In this document: positions 6,103 to 14,235 of the stretch, piece by piece
Numbering within the stretch: position 1 is the first letter of the stretch
Layout of the letters: each line of letters starts with the position of its first letter
Source of the DNA: JAMOQA01 sp964420365
Lineage (GTDB): Bacteria; Acidobacteriota; Polarisedimenticolia; J045
Assembly (NCBI GenBank): GCA_964420365.1
Contig: CAYQTA010000050.1
Coordinates: 1-14,392 of the forward strand
Direction: 5' to 3'
Length of the DNA stretch: 14,392 nt
Notes under the pieces: model-generated
Databases searched by the model: none
What the model saw: the letters and a program-made list of their open reading frames with translations, nothing else
What the model was told of the DNA's origin: nothing
Program-made: the position numbers and the translations under genes

Positions 6103-6630
6103 ATGACGATCAGCGGGAACATCTGGATCTTCCTCATCACCGGCGGCGCCCTCGTCTGCTACATCGCCGTGGCCATCGCGCTCGTGAGAGCCTGGCGGAG
6201 CGGTTCGCGGGGTGGTCGTCGCGGCGACAGCGATCGTCCCGCCGCGCGGGCGGCCGACGCCCCGGCGCCCGGCGCCCTCGAGGGGACGCGGCTCCTGGTC
6301 AATCCCCTCGGGAACGCCTGGCTCGAGATCCAGGTCAACGGGCAGGCCCGCGTCGTGCCGCTGGCGTCGCGGCACACCATCGTGGGATCCCGCGCCCCCT
6401 CGGACGTCCAGGTGGACGATCCGTACGTCTCCGGGAAGCACCTCGGTATCTCGCTGCACCCGGATGGACGCATGTCGGTCATCGACCTCGACTCCACCAA
6501 CGGCACCTTCGTCAACGGAGTCCGCGTCGAGAAGGCGTTTGTCGGGCCGGAAGACGAGGTGCGGATCGGGCGGACGATCCTGCGGGTGGTCGGCGCGGAG
6601 AAGCCGGCGGCGATCCACGACGCCGCCTGA
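6103..6630 (+). CDS. Membrane-anchored FHA-domain protein
   Basis: A 175-residue protein with one N-terminal membrane helix (about 7-28) followed by a basic stop-transfer stretch (RAWRSGSRGGRRG), so the rest should face the cytoplasm. An Ala/Pro-rich linker leads to an FHA domain (about 75-165). Phosphothreonine-loop residues: G95-S96 where the family often has G-R, S110-G-K-H113 where it has S-R-x-H, then N133-G134-T135. The serine, histidine and asparagine are kept but the loop arginine is shifted or replaced, a variant also seen in other bacterial FHA domains. GGGAGG precedes the ATG by 8 nt. It is first gene of the sigma-54-controlled operon, 61 nt before the next gene. Probable role: recruiting a Thr-phosphorylated protein to the membrane. 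The partner is unknown. Confidence 0.87.
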   Translation: MTISGNIWIFLITGGALVCYIAVAIALVRAWRSGSRGGRRGDSDRPAARAADAPAPGALEGTRLLVNPLGNAWLEIQVNGQARVVPLASRHTIVGSRAPSDVQVDDPYVSGKHLGISLHPDGRMSVIDLDSTNGTFVNGVRVEKAFVGPEDEVRIGRTILRVVGAEKPAAIHDAA

Positions 6631-6691
6631 GGGAACTGGAGAGACGGTGAACGGGTGGCAGGAACCCGGGCAGAGCAAGGAGGGCAGGACG

Positions 6692-8344
6692 ATGAAGAGC
6701 AACACGGGCAGGATGATGGCGATGGTGGCGGTCCTGGTGGCCGGAATCGTGCTGGGGTTCGCCTCGCCGGCGCCCCTCGGGGTCCGGGGGCTCAAGGCGG
6801 AGAGGGATCCGCTGAAGGTCAAGTACGGGACCCACGTGTATTCCTTCTGGAAGGTCGGTGAAGACCTGGTCCCGTGGGACGAGACGGCGGGCAGGCTCCC
6901 GGACTTCCTCACCCTGAAGCGGGTCGTCTTCATCCACGAGATGAACCACTTCACGATCAAGGTGCCGCCGGTGGAACTCTCGGCAATGTCCCTGGTCGAG
7001 ACGGAGCTGGACAGGCTGGCCCGGGACTGCAGCGAGACGGTCGAGACCTTCCAGTGGATCCTCGACACCAGCAAGGGAGGGTTCCAGGAGGCGCTCGAGG
7101 CGGGCGGCATCTCTGACCGCAAGCAGCTCGCCGACCTGGTGGCGAAGGTCACCGCCTTCCAGGGGCAGCACCAGATGGACGTCACGCAGTTCCAGGCGGC
7201 GATCGATCGCGTCGGGAAGGCGGCCCACCGCCTCGCGGCCGCCTCCCGGAAGTTCCGCGCCGAGCTGGCCGCGACCCGGCCCTTCGAGACGGGCAAGGGC
7301 ACCCGGCGGGTCCTGGACTACAAGAACGACGTGCTTGGCCCGAAGACGGTGATCCGCCACCTGGACGAGGCCCTGGCGGAGCTGACGGCCGCGACCGCCG
7401 AGTTCGACCAGGCCGTGCAGGCCTTCTTCCCCGGGAGCGTGGCGGGCAAGGAGTTCGCGGACGTCCCGCTGCCGTCCTCGATCCCGGCGCTCAACCGTGC
7501 CATGGCGACGCTCTACGTGCTCCACCAGAAGGACATGACGGGCAAGCTGGCCGCCGCGATGCAGCGGGTGCGCAAGGTGGCCGACCAGGCCCGGGCCACC
7601 CTGCAGGCGCTCCGCCGCTCCGAGCACGAGGCGACGCTCCGGGCGGAGCGGGCGCGGAGCCTGGTCGCGGGCTGGGTCGACCAGCGGCTCGCCGACTGCC
7701 GGCGCTTCCTCGCCGCGTCCGACCAGGTCGAGAAGAACTTCGCGAAGCTCCAGATGGACCCCGGAGCCCTCTTCTACCGGGACGAGCGGGAGCACATCCG
7801 GGGTCTCGTCGACCAGGTCGACCGGGTGATGGCGACGGACCCGAGCAAGGCGCTCCGGCTCGCGCTCCGGGCCCAGGGCGAGATGGCGGAGCTGAAGCAG
7901 GCGCTGGTGCTGCCCGGCGAACACGTGCGCGCCCTCCAGGGGAAGATCGAGCGCCTGGCGGGCAAGGTGGACGAGGAGACCCGGATCCGCGCGCGGCAGA
8001 ACATGGACAAGGCCCTCGCCGCCTTCAGCCGGCGTGACGCGATCGAGGCCCTGACCGCCCTGGCCGTCACGACCGACGCCCTGGCCGCCGGCGCCAAGGT
8101 CCCGATGGTCAGCGCGCTGACCGGCGAGCCGATGGTCGACAAGGACGACATGCAGATCACCATCGTGCCGCCTCCGGTGGACGACCAGTTCCAGAATCCC
8201 TGGTTCCTGGGCCTGGTCTCCGCCGCGCTCCTCTTCCCGCTCCTCGTCCTCCTCTACGTCGCCCGCCGCCTGGCGGTCCGCAACGGGGCGACCCGCGAAG
8301 AGACGACGATGGGGATCCCGGAGGAGGCGACCCGGACGGCCTGA
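6692..8344 (+). CDS. Exported, largely helical membrane protein of unknown function
   Basis: A 550-residue protein I do not recognise. An N-terminal hydrophobic segment (about 8-26, MMAMVAVLVAGIVLGFASP) acts as signal or anchor. A short region with aromatic residues follows (KYGTHVYSFWKVGEDLVPW, about 44-62). The bulk (about 95-480) is almost continuous amphipathic helix rich in Ala, Arg, Glu, Leu and Gln, probably coiled-coil or spectrin-like bundles. Near the end is a Pro-rich segment (TIVPPPVDDQFQNP) and a second membrane helix (about 504-524, FLGLVSAALLFPLLVLLYVARRLA) with a 25-residue basic/acidic cytoplasmic tail. Orientation would put most of it outside the membrane. AAGGAGG lies 7 nt before the ATG. 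It shares the sigma-54 operon with the FHA protein and ends at a strong terminator. A structural or sensory envelope role is a guess from topology only. Confidence 0.82.
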   Translation: MKSNTGRMMAMVAVLVAGIVLGFASPAPLGVRGLKAERDPLKVKYGTHVYSFWKVGEDLVPWDETAGRLPDFLTLKRVVFIHEMNHFTIKVPPVELSAMSLVETELDRLARDCSETVETFQWILDTSKGGFQEALEAGGISDRKQLADLVAKVTAFQGQHQMDVTQFQAAIDRVGKAAHRLAAASRKFRAELAATRPFETGKGTRRVLDYKNDVLGPKTVIRHLDEALAELTAATAEFDQAVQAFFPGSVAGKEFADVPLPSSIPALNRAMATLYVLHQKDMTGKLAAAMQRVRKVADQARATLQALRRSEHEATLRAERARSLVAGWVDQRLADCRRFLAASDQVEKNFAKLQMDPGALFYRDEREHIRGLVDQVDRVMATDPSKALRLALRAQGEMAELKQALVLPGEHVRALQGKIERLAGKVDEETRIRARQNMDKALAAFSRRDAIEALTALAVTTDALAAGAKVPMVSALTGEPMVDKDDMQITIVPPPVDDQFQNPWFLGLVSAALLFPLLVLLYVARRLAVRNGATREETTMGIPEEATRTA

Positions 8345-8365
8345 CGGCCCGCGGGAGCACGGCCA

Positions 8366-8395
8366 GGGGCCCCCGGCTCGGCGGCCGGGGGCCTC
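8366..8395 (+). terminator. Hairpin terminator of the sigma-54 operon
   Basis: GGCCCCCGGC (8368-8377) pairs perfectly with GCCGGGGGCC (8384-8393) around TCGGCG, extended by a G-U and a G-C pair at the base. It lies about 22 nt after the stop at 8344 and is followed by the short T-containing TCCTTGT. No long U-tract follows, but stem strength and position between two same-direction units suit a terminator. Confidence 0.7.
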
Positions 8396-8489
8396 CTTGT
8401 GCCCGGTTCCCCGGGTGTGGCATTCTCCTGTAACGGAATGGGGTAGGGGCCCTGGCCGGGGATGGGGGTTCCCCGGAAGGGCTGGTTGG

Positions 8490-10550
8490 ATGGACCAACA
8501 CGGGCTGAAACAGCTCGGACGCTACCGGATCCTGCGCCTGCTGGGGCGGGGGGCCATGGGGCGCGTGTACCTCGCCCAGGACCCCAACATCGATCGGCTC
8601 GTCGCGATCAAGACCTTTTGCGCGGAGGAGTTCGTCTCGCCGAGCGAGGCGAAGGAAGCCCACAGGAGATTCCAGCGGGAAGCCCGGTCCGCCGGTTCCC
8701 TGGTCCACCCGAACATCGTCATCATCTACGACGTCGGGGAGGACGGTCCCTACAGTTTCATCGCGATGGAGTACATCGACGGGACCAACCTCGCCCACTT
8801 CACCCGGCCCGACCGGCTGCTCGCGCCCCACAAGGTGCTCAAGCTCGGCATCCAGGCCGCCGCCGCGCTGCACTACGCGCACGAGAGGGGGATCCTCCAC
8901 CGGGACATCAAGCCGGCCAACCTGATGGTCTCCCGGGAGGGCGTGCTGAAGATCACCGACTTCGGCCTCGCCAAGCAGTTCGGCGCGACGGTGACCCGGA
9001 CGAAGGCGTTGATCGGCACGCCGTCGTACATCGCCCCGGAGCAGATCCGGGGGGACGAGGTGGACGGGCGGGCGGACCTGTTCGCCCTCGGGGTCGTTCT
9101 CTACGAGCTCCTGACGGGGACGCGCCCGTTCGGGGGCGAGAGCGTCTCGGCCGTGATCTACAGCATTCTCAACGAGCAGCCCGAGCCGGTCGGCCGCCGC
9201 CGGCCGGACCTGCCTCCCGGGCTCGACCAGGTGCTCGGACGTTTGCTCGCGAAGGCCCCGGGAGAGCGCTACCCGGACGGGGCGGAGGTGGCCCGGGACC
9301 TGGAGAACCTCCTCCTCGGCCGGGTCCCCGGCGGGGGCGGACGCGGGGAGAGGCTGACCGAGACGCTGGTTTCCAACCCGGTCACCGCGAAGCTCCAGCC
9401 CGGCGACCTGGTCCACCCGGGCACCGATCCCCATGGGCCGATCTCGCTCCCGGTGTCCGGGTCGACGCCCGGCCGGTCGGCCGACACGGAGGGGCGGCGC
9501 GGGGGCCGGAAATGGCTGATGGCGCTTCTCGTCCTGCTGCCCCTCCTTGCCGGGGGGGGTGGGGCGGCCTGGTACGCGTTCCGGGAGGGATGGCTCCCGC
9601 GCTTGGCGCCCGCGACGGCACCCCCGACGGCGCCGCGGCCGGCGACGATCGTCGTCCGGACCCGGCCCGGCGCCGAGGTCCATCTCGATGGCCGACGGGT
9701 CGACCCGGGACCGGGGGGGGTCCTCGAGCTGCCCCCGGGACCCGGCCCGTGGGTGCTCCAGGCGCGGGGGCCGTGCGCCGAGAGCGAGCCGGTCCAGGCG
9801 TGGCGCGGCCAGCCCGAGGTCGAGCTGCCGCTCACCCGGCATCTCTCCCGGCCGGTCGATGTCGAGCTGCCGCTTCCGCCGGGCTGGAAGGTTCTCTCGA
9901 TCGACGGCATGGCGCTCGAGAAGGAGGGACCGTTGCGGCTGGACGCCTGCCGCGAACACCGTCTCGAGCTCGGCCGCGAGGGATTTCGCAGCGTCACCGT
10001 CCTGCTGCCGCCGCTGGGTGACGAGGAGAAGCCCGCGACGTGGCAGGCGATCGTGCGAGCGACCCCTCTTCCCAGCGGGCCCCTCCGGGCGCGCGTCCGC
10101 TTCCGGCTCCCGGAGGGATTATCGCGTTCGCGGGTTCGCGTCCAGGGCGCGGACTGCCACGAGTCCGAGGAACCCGGGACCTGGGACTGCGCCCCCGGTG
10201 CGGAGGCGCAGGTCACGGTCTCGAACTGTTCGCGGTTGCTCTGGGCCAGGTTCACCGTGCGGATGCCCGAGGTTCCCGGCGCCGACGTCGAGGAGCTGGA
10301 GGCGAAGCTTCCGCCGCGGGTGACGCTGACCGTCTTCAAGCCGGGTCCGCTCTACACGTGCGAGGCCAAGCTGAGCGGTTGCGCCGACGGAACGGCGCGT
10401 TCGTCCGGGGATCGGTCCGTCGACCTGCGGTGGCGCGTCGCGGGGTACCCGGGCACCTGGAAGCTGCGGTGCTGGCGCCTCGATCCGGGGGAGGCGGACT
10501 GGAGGACCGTCAAGGTCACCCGGAGCATGGAGTATCGATGGGTGCAATGA
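8490..10550 (+). CDS. Transmembrane Ser/Thr protein kinase with PEGA-like, Cys-rich extracytoplasmic region
   Basis: A 686-residue Hanks-type (PknB-like) kinase with all catalytic parts: glycine loop GRGAMGRVY (19-27), K41, E64, HRDIKPAN (137-144) with D139 and N144, DFG (157-159) and GTPSYIAPE (176-184). The activation loop contains several Thr residues (TVTRTK) that could be autophosphorylated. A juxtamembrane linker precedes one membrane helix (about 342-366). Outside, residues 367-686 hold a PEGA-like beta domain (about 385-449, TIVVRTRPGAEVHLDG), a second similar stretch (PPGWKVLSIDG) and eight cysteines, an even number suggesting disulphides. GGAAGG lies 9 nt before the ATG. First gene of a three-gene overlapping operon, directly after the FHA operon. 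Likely role: sensing outside signals and phosphorylating Thr for FHA readers. Substrates are inferred from context only. Confidence 0.93.
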   Translation: MDQHGLKQLGRYRILRLLGRGAMGRVYLAQDPNIDRLVAIKTFCAEEFVSPSEAKEAHRRFQREARSAGSLVHPNIVIIYDVGEDGPYSFIAMEYIDGTNLAHFTRPDRLLAPHKVLKLGIQAAAALHYAHERGILHRDIKPANLMVSREGVLKITDFGLAKQFGATVTRTKALIGTPSYIAPEQIRGDEVDGRADLFALGVVLYELLTGTRPFGGESVSAVIYSILNEQPEPVGRRRPDLPPGLDQVLGRLLAKAPGERYPDGAEVARDLENLLLGRVPGGGGRGERLTETLVSNPVTAKLQPGDLVHPGTDPHGPISLPVSGSTPGRSADTEGRRGGRKWLMALLVLLPLLAGGGGAAWYAFREGWLPRLAPATAPPTAPRPATIVVRTRPGAEVHLDGRRVDPGPGGVLELPPGPGPWVLQARGPCAESEPVQAWRGQPEVELPLTRHLSRPVDVELPLPPGWKVLSIDGMALEKEGPLRLDACREHRLELGREGFRSVTVLLPPLGDEEKPATWQAIVRATPLPSGPLRARVRFRLPEGLSRSRVRVQGADCHESEEPGTWDCAPGAEAQVTVSNCSRLLWARFTVRMPEVPGADVEELEAKLPPRVTLTVFKPGPLYTCEAKLSGCADGTARSSGDRSVDLRWRVAGYPGTWKLRCWRLDPGEADWRTVKVTRSMEYRWVQ

Positions 10551-12220
10551 CGAGCGGCGACCGGTGGCTGCTGGTCGTGCTGGTCGTTCTGGCGACCAGC
10601 GGCGTGACGATGGCGGAGGTCCCGCGGTCGATCCGCATGCATCGCCGGCAATGCGTGGAGGAGGGCCAGGTGCGGGCCTGCCGGACCTGGCTCCGGGAGA
10701 CCCTCCTGCCCGTCCTGTGCCGGCCGGTGCCCTGGGAGGGGCTCCCCGAGCTGGACCCGGCGCGCGCTCTCGGGGCGGGGGCTGGTGGGGAGCACGTCCT
10801 GCCTCCCTGCGACGAGGTTCCGCAGGAGGTGGCTCCCCGCGTCCGGGGCAAGGAGGACCGGGTTGCCCTGCGGCACGTCAAGGAGCTGGCGGGCAGGGAG
10901 GCCGACCTCGAGAAGGACACCTGGGTGACGCTCCTGCTGGCGGGCCTGGAGGTGATCGATCCCCGGGACGATGCACCGGCCACGGCGGCGATGACCGAGA
11001 TCGAGGGCTGGGAGTCCCACCCCCTGGCTCGGCGGATCGCGAGTCGCCTCTCCCCCGGGACGCTCCTGCTCTCGGCCCAGGTGCGGTTCCGCCAGGGGAT
11101 GTGGACCGATGCCGCGACACGTGCGCTCGCGTTCCTCGACCTCTTCCGGTGGGACCGGCGGGCAGGTCTCGCACGGCTGCTGGCCGCCCGGGCCCTGGCC
11201 CTGGACGGGCGGCTCCCGGCGGCGCTCCATCAGCTCGAGGAGGTGCAGCGGGGGGGTACGGAGGAGGAGCGTCGGCGCGCCCGTTCCTTTGCCGGGCTCG
11301 TCCTGTTCCACCACCTCGCGGGGAGCCGGGCCAAGGGAGGTGCGCCGCTCGTCCTGGAGGCGCGGCGGAAGGATCGCCGGGTCCTGCGGGGCCTCAGCCG
11401 GGTGCACGACGCGGCGGCGGCTCCGGATGGGACCCTCGCCATTGCCGGGAAGGAGGGAATCGTCCTCGTTTCGGGCGCCACCGGCGTTCCGACGACCCCG
11501 TACCTGGGAAGGGAATGCCGGGCGGTGACGTTCGACGCGCGTGGTGGCGTGATCGCCGGGAGTCCTGCCGCCGGGTTGGTGCGCCTGGCGCCCCCGGAAC
11601 GCCCGGGAGGGAAGTGGGCCCGTGACCTGCACTTCGATCCCGCTCCCCGGGGCAGTGACCAGCGCGCCCGGGAACGGTGGATCCGCCTCTTCCAGGATAC
11701 CGACGACGTTTTCTGCAACCTCGAGGGCGCTCTCCATGTTCACCTCTCCGGGCGGGACACGATGGTTGTCGTGCCCCCTTCGCGGCGGGAGCAGCAGACC
11801 CGGAACGTACAGGTCGTGATCTCCGGGTCCCAGCGCCCGGCGGGCTTCTGCCCCGGTCCCGGGGAGCGGATCCACGTGCTGGGCAACCGGGTCCGGAAGG
11901 GGGTCATCGTCGCCTGGACGACGACGCCGGGTGGGCGTCCCCGCCAGGCGACGTTCCTCGGGCCGGCGGCCCTGCGCAACATCGTCGACGTCGAGTCTGA
12001 TTCCCTGGGCTGGTTGTGGATCCTGGCGCGCCAGGGGTACCGCAAGCACCAGCTGCTCGTCGTCGATCCCGCTACCTGGCAGATCCGGGCGCGCACGTCC
12101 CTCCTGCAGGGGATGGACCTGGTCGCGGTGACACCGGACGAGGCGGGGGGGGCGTGGGTGGTCGGTGTCCTCCGGGGACAGGCGATCCTCAACCACTACG
12201 TGCCGGGAGGGGCGCAATGA
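10538..12220 (+). CDS. Secreted protein: Cys-rich N-terminus, helical (TPR-like) middle, propeller-like C-terminus
   Basis: A 560-residue protein of unknown function. It has a signal peptide (hydrophobic core 10-23, cut near VTMA-EV), then a Cys-containing N-terminal module (C39, C48, C61), a helical middle (about 170-285) with TPR-like pairs (AATRALAFLDLFRWDRRAGLARL... and LPAALHQLEEVQ), and a beta-rich C-terminal half (about 290-555). In that half segments such as VHDAAAAPDGTLAIAGKEGI, GWLWILARQGYRKHQLLVV and LVAVTPDEAGGAWVVGVLRG suggest an NHL-type propeller. The start at 10538 has GGAG 5 nt upstream; ATG 10547, which overlaps the kinase stop as ATGA, is an alternative. It overlaps the kinase gene and, by ATGA, the next gene, so the three are translationally coupled. 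An extracytoplasmic partner of the kinase is likely but unproven. Confidence 0.82.
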   Translation: MGAMTSGDRWLLVVLVVLATSGVTMAEVPRSIRMHRRQCVEEGQVRACRTWLRETLLPVLCRPVPWEGLPELDPARALGAGAGGEHVLPPCDEVPQEVAPRVRGKEDRVALRHVKELAGREADLEKDTWVTLLLAGLEVIDPRDDAPATAAMTEIEGWESHPLARRIASRLSPGTLLLSAQVRFRQGMWTDAATRALAFLDLFRWDRRAGLARLLAARALALDGRLPAALHQLEEVQRGGTEEERRRARSFAGLVLFHHLAGSRAKGGAPLVLEARRKDRRVLRGLSRVHDAAAAPDGTLAIAGKEGIVLVSGATGVPTTPYLGRECRAVTFDARGGVIAGSPAAGLVRLAPPERPGGKWARDLHFDPAPRGSDQRARERWIRLFQDTDDVFCNLEGALHVHLSGRDTMVVVPPSRREQQTRNVQVVISGSQRPAGFCPGPGERIHVLGNRVRKGVIVAWTTTPGGRPRQATFLGPAALRNIVDVESDSLGWLWILARQGYRKHQLLVVDPATWQIRARTSLLQGMDLVAVTPDEAGGAWVVGVLRGQAILNHYVPGGAQ

Positions 12221-14229
12221 GACGAGGGGTGGTGGCCTGCCTGGTGCTGGCGGTCCTGGCTGCCGGGTCGTCGGCCGGCCTCGCGGCCGAGTCGTTCATC
12301 TGCGGCGGCCAGGTGGTCAGGGCATGCACGCTCCGCTTCCTGCAGAAAACGGTTGCCGCCGGGTGCGACCTGGAGAAGACCTGTTTCGATGGCCCGGACG
12401 GCCCCCGGCGTCTCCGGGAATGCATCGAGCAGGCGGAGCGTTCCCTGAGGGATGAAGGGGCCCTCGAGCCGGGAAAGGCGTCGAGCTGCGCGGAGATCGT
12501 GCACTTCCCCGTCACGTGCGAACTCTACTTCGCGGCACTGACCCGTTTCCTGGCGGCCCGGGCGAAGCAGGAGGACGACTGGGCCTGCATCGATCCGCTT
12601 CTCGGCGAGCTGGTGGCGCGGGGAGAGCCCTGGCTGGGCCAGTTCGTGGCGGATGCGCGGCGCCTGCCCGGGGGGGGCGGGGAGGAGCTGGCGAGCCGGA
12701 TCCTCGCGATCCGCGACCGCCGCGTGACGGTCGTGTTCTCGCACCTTCCTCCCGGCACGATCGTCTACGACGACGAGGGCCGCCAGGTGTTGGTCACCAG
12801 GGACCCTGAGGAGGCGCTCGACGCCGAGGCGGGGAACCGGCTGGTCCTGGAACACCCTTGCTACCGGGGAAAGGACGGGAACCCGCGGGTCGTCTTCGAG
12901 GTGCCAGCGGGGGATGGGGGGGGCCGGGAGGTGCGGGTGGAAGGGGGGACGCTGTTCGTGCCCCGGGTGACCCTGCGGGTCGACGTGGCGAGCCCCGACG
13001 TTCATCCGGCGAAGGTCCGCTTCGATCGGTCCCCGTGGATGGACGCGACCCCGTTCCTCGGAAAGGACGGACCGGTGTGCTACGAGGGACTGGCCTCCGA
13101 CCTGGAAGACGGCCGGCTGGCCGTCCGGTTCGAGGGGGACGGTCCGCTCTCGTGGGGATCCCTCGTCCTCAACGTGCCGGGTCTCCCGGGCCAGCGCATC
13201 CAGCTGCCGCCCGGCGGCATCGCGGTCCTCGTCCTGGAGGAGGACCTGCGGGGGGCGGAGCGGCTCCTGGTGCGGGAGCTGGAGAAGCGGTGGTCGTGGA
13301 CCGGCCTGCCCGTCAGCGGCGTCGGTGTCGTCGCTTCCCTGGAGGAGGCACGCCGGAAGCTGGCGACCGGGGACTACGTGCTGGGGCTCGTCGGTCGCCG
13401 GGGGACCGGCAGCGAGGACGTCTTCTGGCAGGCGCTGCACCCCGTCCTGGCGGCCGCGTGGCTGGGAAAGCGGGTGCGAACGGTTCCTTCCCTCGACGGG
13501 GCAAGCCTCCAGGGCGTGGACGCGCTGGACGCGCTGCTGCGCGTCGATCTCCCCCGCCTGGTTTCGCCCGAGCTGCCCCTGGGGCTCGTCGACGTGCCGT
13601 GGCGATCCCATCCCGTGGTCGTCCGCGTCCTCGACCCGGCGGTCGACGGTGTCGATGCGGGCGACGAGGTCGTGGCCATCGACGCGGGAGAGACGCACGG
13701 CGTCTCGTCGCTGCGCGACCTGCGGCGGGCGCTGCTGGAGGCGAACGAGGACCACGCGACCCTCACCCTGCGCCGTGGCAGCAGGGAGTGGAAGGTCGCG
13801 GTGCCCGTCGTCCGGGGCCCCCTCCTCATCGAGGAGCTTCCGGTCCTCCCCGGCGACGGGCTGAGCGGGATTCTCTTCAGCCTGGAGCTGCTCTCCCGGA
13901 CCGCGTCGGATCCCGCGACCCGTTACGCTGCCCGCTACAACGCGTTCACGATCCTCGTCGGGGGGGCCCAGTCCTCCCGGGCCCCCCTCGCACCGATGCG
14001 CAGGCTCCGGGCGCGACTGAACGCGGAGGGCGAGGAGGGCTGCCGGTCCCAGGTCCCGGGATGCAACGCGATCACTTTCTACCAGAACCTGCGGGCCGCC
14101 CTGGTCGGCGCGACCGAGCTCGACCTGGCAACGGAGGGCTGGCTGAATCGACCGTTCGGCGACTCGGTCGCAGAGCACGAGATCCTGGTCGGGAACGAGT
14201 TGCCGGCCGGCGTAGGCGAGGCCCGCTAG
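12217..14229 (+). CDS. Secreted Cys-rich protein with a PDZ-like domain
   Basis: A 670-residue protein with a signal peptide (hydrophobic 5-24, cut near GLAA-ES) and no later membrane helix. Its N-terminus (C29, R35-A-C37, C50) resembles that of the preceding gene product, including a C-x12-C pair after RAC. Twelve cysteines lie outside the signal peptide, so disulphides are likely. A PEGA-like beta stretch (HLPPGTIVYDDEGRQV, near 183-198) is followed by further beta regions, an alpha/beta part (AVLVLEEDLRGAERLLVREL near 342-361) and a PDZ-like domain at about 465-532 (VVVRVLDPAVDGVDAGDEVV then LRDLRRALLE). No protease triad is evident. GGGAGG lies 6 nt before the ATG, which overlaps the previous stop as ATGA. 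Last gene of the kinase operon, 6 nt from the converging hypE stop. Confidence 0.83.
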   Translation: MRRGVVACLVLAVLAAGSSAGLAAESFICGGQVVRACTLRFLQKTVAAGCDLEKTCFDGPDGPRRLRECIEQAERSLRDEGALEPGKASSCAEIVHFPVTCELYFAALTRFLAARAKQEDDWACIDPLLGELVARGEPWLGQFVADARRLPGGGGEELASRILAIRDRRVTVVFSHLPPGTIVYDDEGRQVLVTRDPEEALDAEAGNRLVLEHPCYRGKDGNPRVVFEVPAGDGGGREVRVEGGTLFVPRVTLRVDVASPDVHPAKVRFDRSPWMDATPFLGKDGPVCYEGLASDLEDGRLAVRFEGDGPLSWGSLVLNVPGLPGQRIQLPPGGIAVLVLEEDLRGAERLLVRELEKRWSWTGLPVSGVGVVASLEEARRKLATGDYVLGLVGRRGTGSEDVFWQALHPVLAAAWLGKRVRTVPSLDGASLQGVDALDALLRVDLPRLVSPELPLGLVDVPWRSHPVVVRVLDPAVDGVDAGDEVVAIDAGETHGVSSLRDLRRALLEANEDHATLTLRRGSREWKVAVPVVRGPLLIEELPVLPGDGLSGILFSLELLSRTASDPATRYAARYNAFTILVGGAQSSRAPLAPMRRLRARLNAEGEEGCRSQVPGCNAITFYQNLRAALVGATELDLATEGWLNRPFGDSVAEHEILVGNELPAGVGEAR

Positions 14230-14235
14230 CGGCCC

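Noticed and set aside
8418..8433. TGGCATTCTCCTGTAA upstream of the kinase as a sigma-54 promoter
   Set aside because: The -24 half fits, but the -12 GC is absent (TGTA instead of TTGC).
8157..9959. Long minus-strand open frame opposite the kinase
   Set aside because: Antisense to an unmistakable kinase domain and itself without recognisable motifs.
10352..12217. Long minus-strand open frame opposite the second kinase-operon gene
   Set aside because: No recognisable domain; the plus strand has a coherent secreted protein.
12217..12291. Lipobox in the third kinase-operon protein (VVAC8)
   Set aside because: The cysteine lies inside the hydrophobic core too near the N-terminus; an ordinary signal peptide cut near residue 24 fits better.
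12196..14178. Long minus-strand open frame opposite the PDZ-like gene
   Set aside because: Composition is low-complexity and the plus frame has signal peptide, ribosome-binding site and coupling to the upstream gene.
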